Assembly: GCA_052038485.1 (NCBI GenBank)
Contig: JBQGCL010000248.1
Span: 1 to 7,500, forward strand
Direction: 5' to 3'
Source: JACVRW01 sp052038485
GTDB lineage: Bacteria > Actinomycetota > Thermoleophilia > Solirubrobacterales > Thermoleophilaceae
DNA: 7,500 nucleotides
Positions 5,993-7,500 of this stretch are shown in pieces; position 1 is the first letter of the stretch; the number at the start of each line of letters is the position of its first letter. The notes under the pieces are model-generated. The model was not told where the DNA came from. It saw nothing but the letters and a program-made list of their open reading frames with translations, and did no database searches. A program made the translations under genes and the position numbers.

Positions 5993-6329
5993 CTCGCTTC
6001 TCCTCTTGCTTGAGTTCTTCCAACACGACATCCAGCTCGGCGAACCGCTCCGACCAGGAGCGCTCGTACTCCTTGACCCAGTCGTGGATGGGCTTGAGCG
6101 CCCGGCCGTTGAGCCGGTAGAGCCGTTGGCGACCTTCCTGTCGCACGTCGACCGCTCCCACCTCGCGCAGGACCCGCAGGTGCTTGGACACCTGCGGCTG
6201 GGCCAGCCCGAGCAGCTGGACCAGGTCGTTCACCGGGCGCTCCCCGGCGGCGAGCAGATCGAGGATCTCCCGCCGCCGCGGCTCCGCGACCGCGTTGAAC
6301 GCGTCTGTCGTGGTCGCTGCTCGTGCCAT
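5982..6329 (-). CDS. ArsR-family winged-helix regulator
   Basis: This is a 115-residue winged helix-turn-helix repressor. 'DAFNAVAEPRRREILDLLAA' (9-28) opens the domain. The recognition region is 'VNDLVQLLGLAQPQVSKHLR' (33-52), followed by 'VLREVGAVDVRQEGRQRLY' (53-71), the wing. The tail 'HDWVKEYERSWSERFAELD' (82-100) is the helix seen in ArsR proteins partnered with SRPBCC genes. The cysteine metal-binding motif (ELCVCDL) of arsenic and cadmium sensors is absent and the protein has no cysteine, so it is not a classical metal sensor. An in-frame GTG (6341) could add four residues, but it would overlap the -10 element, so ATG 6329 is preferred. The message would be leaderless or have a very short leader. 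Confidence 0.93.
   Translation of the reverse strand: MARAATTTDAFNAVAEPRRREILDLLAAGERPVNDLVQLLGLAQPQVSKHLRVLREVGAVDVRQEGRQRLYRLNGRALKPIHDWVKEYERSWSERFAELDVVLEELKQEEKRDGE
6000..6005 (-). promoter_or_regulatory. Ribosome binding site inside the arsR-like gene
   Basis: GAGGAG on the minus strand (encoding Glu-Glu in the ArsR-like tail) lies seven bases before ATG 5992. It decides the SRPBCC start and shows that its translation initiates within the upstream gene. Confidence 0.75.
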
Positions 6330-6339
6330 GTCGCTGCTC

Positions 6340-6369
6340 ACTATATATGCCGATATAGGTATATGTCAA
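6340..6369 (-). promoter_or_regulatory. Strong promoter of the arsR-SRPBCC operon
   Basis: On the minus strand the -35 is a perfect TTGACA (6369-6364). The -10 is TATAGT (6345-6340, 18-base spacer) or TATATA (6347-6342, 16-base spacer). The AT-rich block stands out against its GC-rich surroundings. The predicted start is only about 4-7 bases before ATG 6329. Confidence 0.75.
6345..6364. promoter_or_regulatory. Candidate ArsR operator
   Basis: ATATGCC-GATATA-GGTATAT is a 20-bp near-palindrome; outer arms match in six of seven pairs and the central ATAT is also symmetric. It occupies the spacer between -35 and -10, so binding of the ArsR-like dimer would block RNA polymerase. Autoregulation is inferred; the symmetry is seen directly. 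Confidence 0.65.
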
Positions 6370-6410
6370 GCAGCGGCATGGAAGGGGTCGTTCCGGGTAG
6401 CAGCAGGTCC

Positions 6411-6728
6411 ATGGATCGTCTGCGCTACGAGGGCTACGTCTCTGCGCGCGACGCGATCGCTGTGCAGCCGCTCGATCCGCTTGCCGTCGAGATCCTGGAC
6501 GACCTCGCCGAGGCGCTGCTGCTGGCGCGCGACACGGTCGAGGCCGACGGCGCGCGCGACGCGGTGCCCGAGGCGCTCGGTGCGCTCGTCGACCGGCACG
6601 CGATGACGAGGCGCACCGCGGACCGCTTCTGGGTCCTCCTGAAGGCGTGCGGCCCGTCGATGGTCTGGCCGCCGTCATGGGACCGCTCGCCGCTCCAGCC
6701 GCCGAGCGGAGCCGTCCGCCGGCCCTAG
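6411..6728 (+). CDS. Small helical protein of unknown function
   Basis: I do not recognise this 105-residue protein. The middle (about 21-80) reads as two or three amphipathic helices: 'LDPLAVEILDDLAEALLLAR' (21-40), 'DAVPEALGALVDRH' (50-63) and 'RTADRFWVLLKACG' (68-81). A Pro/Trp/Arg-rich tail follows, with 'PSMVWPPSW' at 82-90. There is no signal peptide or membrane segment. Codons are strongly G/C-ending like those of neighbouring genes, and the stop shares CTAG with the convergent acetate kinase gene; both favour a real gene. ATG 6411 is chosen; ATG 6378 would add 11 residues. Neither has a clear ribosome binding site. It is divergent from the arsR-like gene and could respond to the same operator. 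Confidence 0.55.
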   Translation: MDRLRYEGYVSARDAIAVQPLDPLAVEILDDLAEALLLARDTVEADGARDAVPEALGALVDRHAMTRRTADRFWVLLKACGPSMVWPPSWDRSPLQPPSGAVRRP

Positions 6729-7500
6729 GAGAGCAGCGCCCGGGTCTGGCGGGCGATCTCCACGTCCTCGCGCGCACGCACGACGAGCACGGCGGCCCGG
6801 GCCCCGGAGGCGGTCAGGTCGGCGTCGCCGTCGGCCCGCTCGTTGCGCGAGCCGTCGACCGCCACGCCCAGATGCGTCAGGCCCGCGCAGGCGAGCTGGC
6901 GCACGCGCGGCGCGTTCTCGCCCACGCCGCCGGTGAACACCAGCGCGTCGAGGCCGTCCAGCGCCGCCGCCATGGCCCCAATCTCGGCGCGCAGCCGGTG
7001 GGTGTAGACATCGAGCGCGAGCCGCGCGCCGTCGTCACCGGCGTCGAGGCGGTCACGCAGCTCACGCATGTCGGCCGTGCCCGCCAGCCCGAGCAAGCCG
7101 GAGCGGTTGTCGAGCGCGTCGGCCATCTCGCTCGGACTGAGGCCGGTTCGCTCCTGCAGCCACAGCAGCAGGCCAGGGTCGACCGAGCCCGAACGGGTGG
7201 CCATCACCAAACCCTCGAGCGGTGTGAAGCCCATCGTCGTGTCGACCGAGCGGCCGTCGAGAACCGCGCACAGCGACGCGCCGGCGCCGAGGTGGCACGT
7301 CACGACCCGCCGGGCGTCCGGTGCCAGCTCGCGCGCGCGCCCGGAGGCGTACGCATGCGAGAGGCCGTGGAAGCCAAAGCGCCGCACGCCCCAGCGCTCG
7401 CGCCACTCACGCGGCAGCGCGTAGGTGGCGGCCGCCGCCGGCAGCGACGCGTGGAAGGCGGTGTCGAAGCAGGCCACTGCGGCCACGTTCGGAAGTGCGC
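6725..7500 (-). CDS. ackA: Acetate kinase, C-terminal part (partial)
   Basis: The visible 257 residues are the C-terminal two thirds of acetate kinase (usual length about 370-400); the gene enters from the right edge, and the codons read Ala-Leu-Pro-Asn-Val at the border. The enzyme interconverts acetate plus ATP with acetyl phosphate plus ADP in the cytoplasm and normally works with phosphotransacetylase or phosphoketolase, neither visible here. Family motifs in order are 'VACFDTAFH' with the catalytic Asp, 'RRFGFHGLSHAYAS' with the conserved His, 'VTCHLGAGASLCAVLDGRSV' (phosphate loop), 'TTMGFTPLEGLVMATRSGSV' with the catalytic Arg in TRSGSVDPG, and 'FTGGVGENAPRVR' near the end with the metal-site Glu. 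All are intact. GTG 7486 is not the start because homology continues upstream of it. Propionate or butyrate kinase is less likely given the motif spacing. Confidence 0.93.
   Translation of the reverse strand, partial: ALPNVAAVACFDTAFHASLPAAAATYALPREWRERWGVRRFGFHGLSHAYASGRARELAPDARRVVTCHLGAGASLCAVLDGRSVDTTMGFTPLEGLVMATRSGSVDPGLLLWLQERTGLSPSEMADALDNRSGLLGLAGTADMRELRDRLDAGDDGARLALDVYTHRLRAEIGAMAAALDGLDALVFTGGVGENAPRVRQLACAGLTHLGVAVDGSRNERADGDADLTASGARAAVLVVRAREDVEIARQTRALLS
6737..6755 (+). terminator. Weak hairpin after the small ORF
   Basis: CGCCCG (6737-6742) and CGGGCG (6750-6755) can pair across a seven-base loop, starting nine bases after the small plus-strand gene. There is no T-run. Six-base GC stems are common in this sequence, so confidence is low. 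Confidence 0.2.

Noticed and set aside
5986..6777. A 263-codon minus-strand frame across the ArsR operator region
   Set aside because: It is a shifted-frame shadow of the arsR-like gene and reads through the promoter and the small plus-strand ORF.

Overview
The window comes from a GC-rich bacterium with strongly G/C-ending codons. The gene set and protein style suggest an Actinomycetota chromosome, possibly the Solirubrobacterales/Thermoleophilia branch. This is inference from familiarity of the sequences; no marker gene is present. I see no tRNA, rRNA, CRISPR array, insertion sequence or phage gene. It looks like ordinary, very compact chromosome.

Layout: (1) Positions 1-471, minus strand: the N-terminal membrane part of a protein that runs off the left edge, most like an actinobacterial sensor histidine kinase. 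(2) Positions 602-2848, plus: an MMPL/RND-type transporter of 748 residues with both Asp-Tyr proton-relay pairs. (3) Positions 2845-3922, minus: a two-gene operon of a TetR-family regulator and a DUF4188 (monooxygenase-like) protein that overlap by 17 bp. (4) Positions 3979-5499, plus: a secreted two-domain copper protein. Its first domain carries a complete set of residues matching the copper ligands of peptidylglycine/dopamine-type monooxygenases, and its second is a type 1 copper cupredoxin. (5) Positions 5504-6329, minus: an ArsR-family regulator and an AHSA1/SRPBCC protein, overlapping by 11 bp. (6) Positions 6411-6728, plus: a small helical protein of unknown function. (7) Positions 6725-7500, minus: the C-terminal two thirds of acetate kinase, running off the right edge.

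Regulation: the 16-bp imperfect palindrome between the tetR-like gene and the copper protein lies across candidate promoters for both directions, so one regulator could control the DUF4188 operon and the copper enzyme together. A second, 20-bp AT-rich palindrome fills the spacer between a consensus -35 and the -10 of the arsR-like promoter and is a clear candidate autoregulatory operator.

All three convergent gene pairs meet with a gap of 4 bp or less, and two of them overlap through a shared CTAG in which each strand reads TAG. Inverted repeats that could end transcription therefore lie inside the 3' end of the opposing gene. The most interesting item is the copper protein: a PHM-like core without cysteines, joined to its own cupredoxin and divergent from a TetR/DUF4188 operon.
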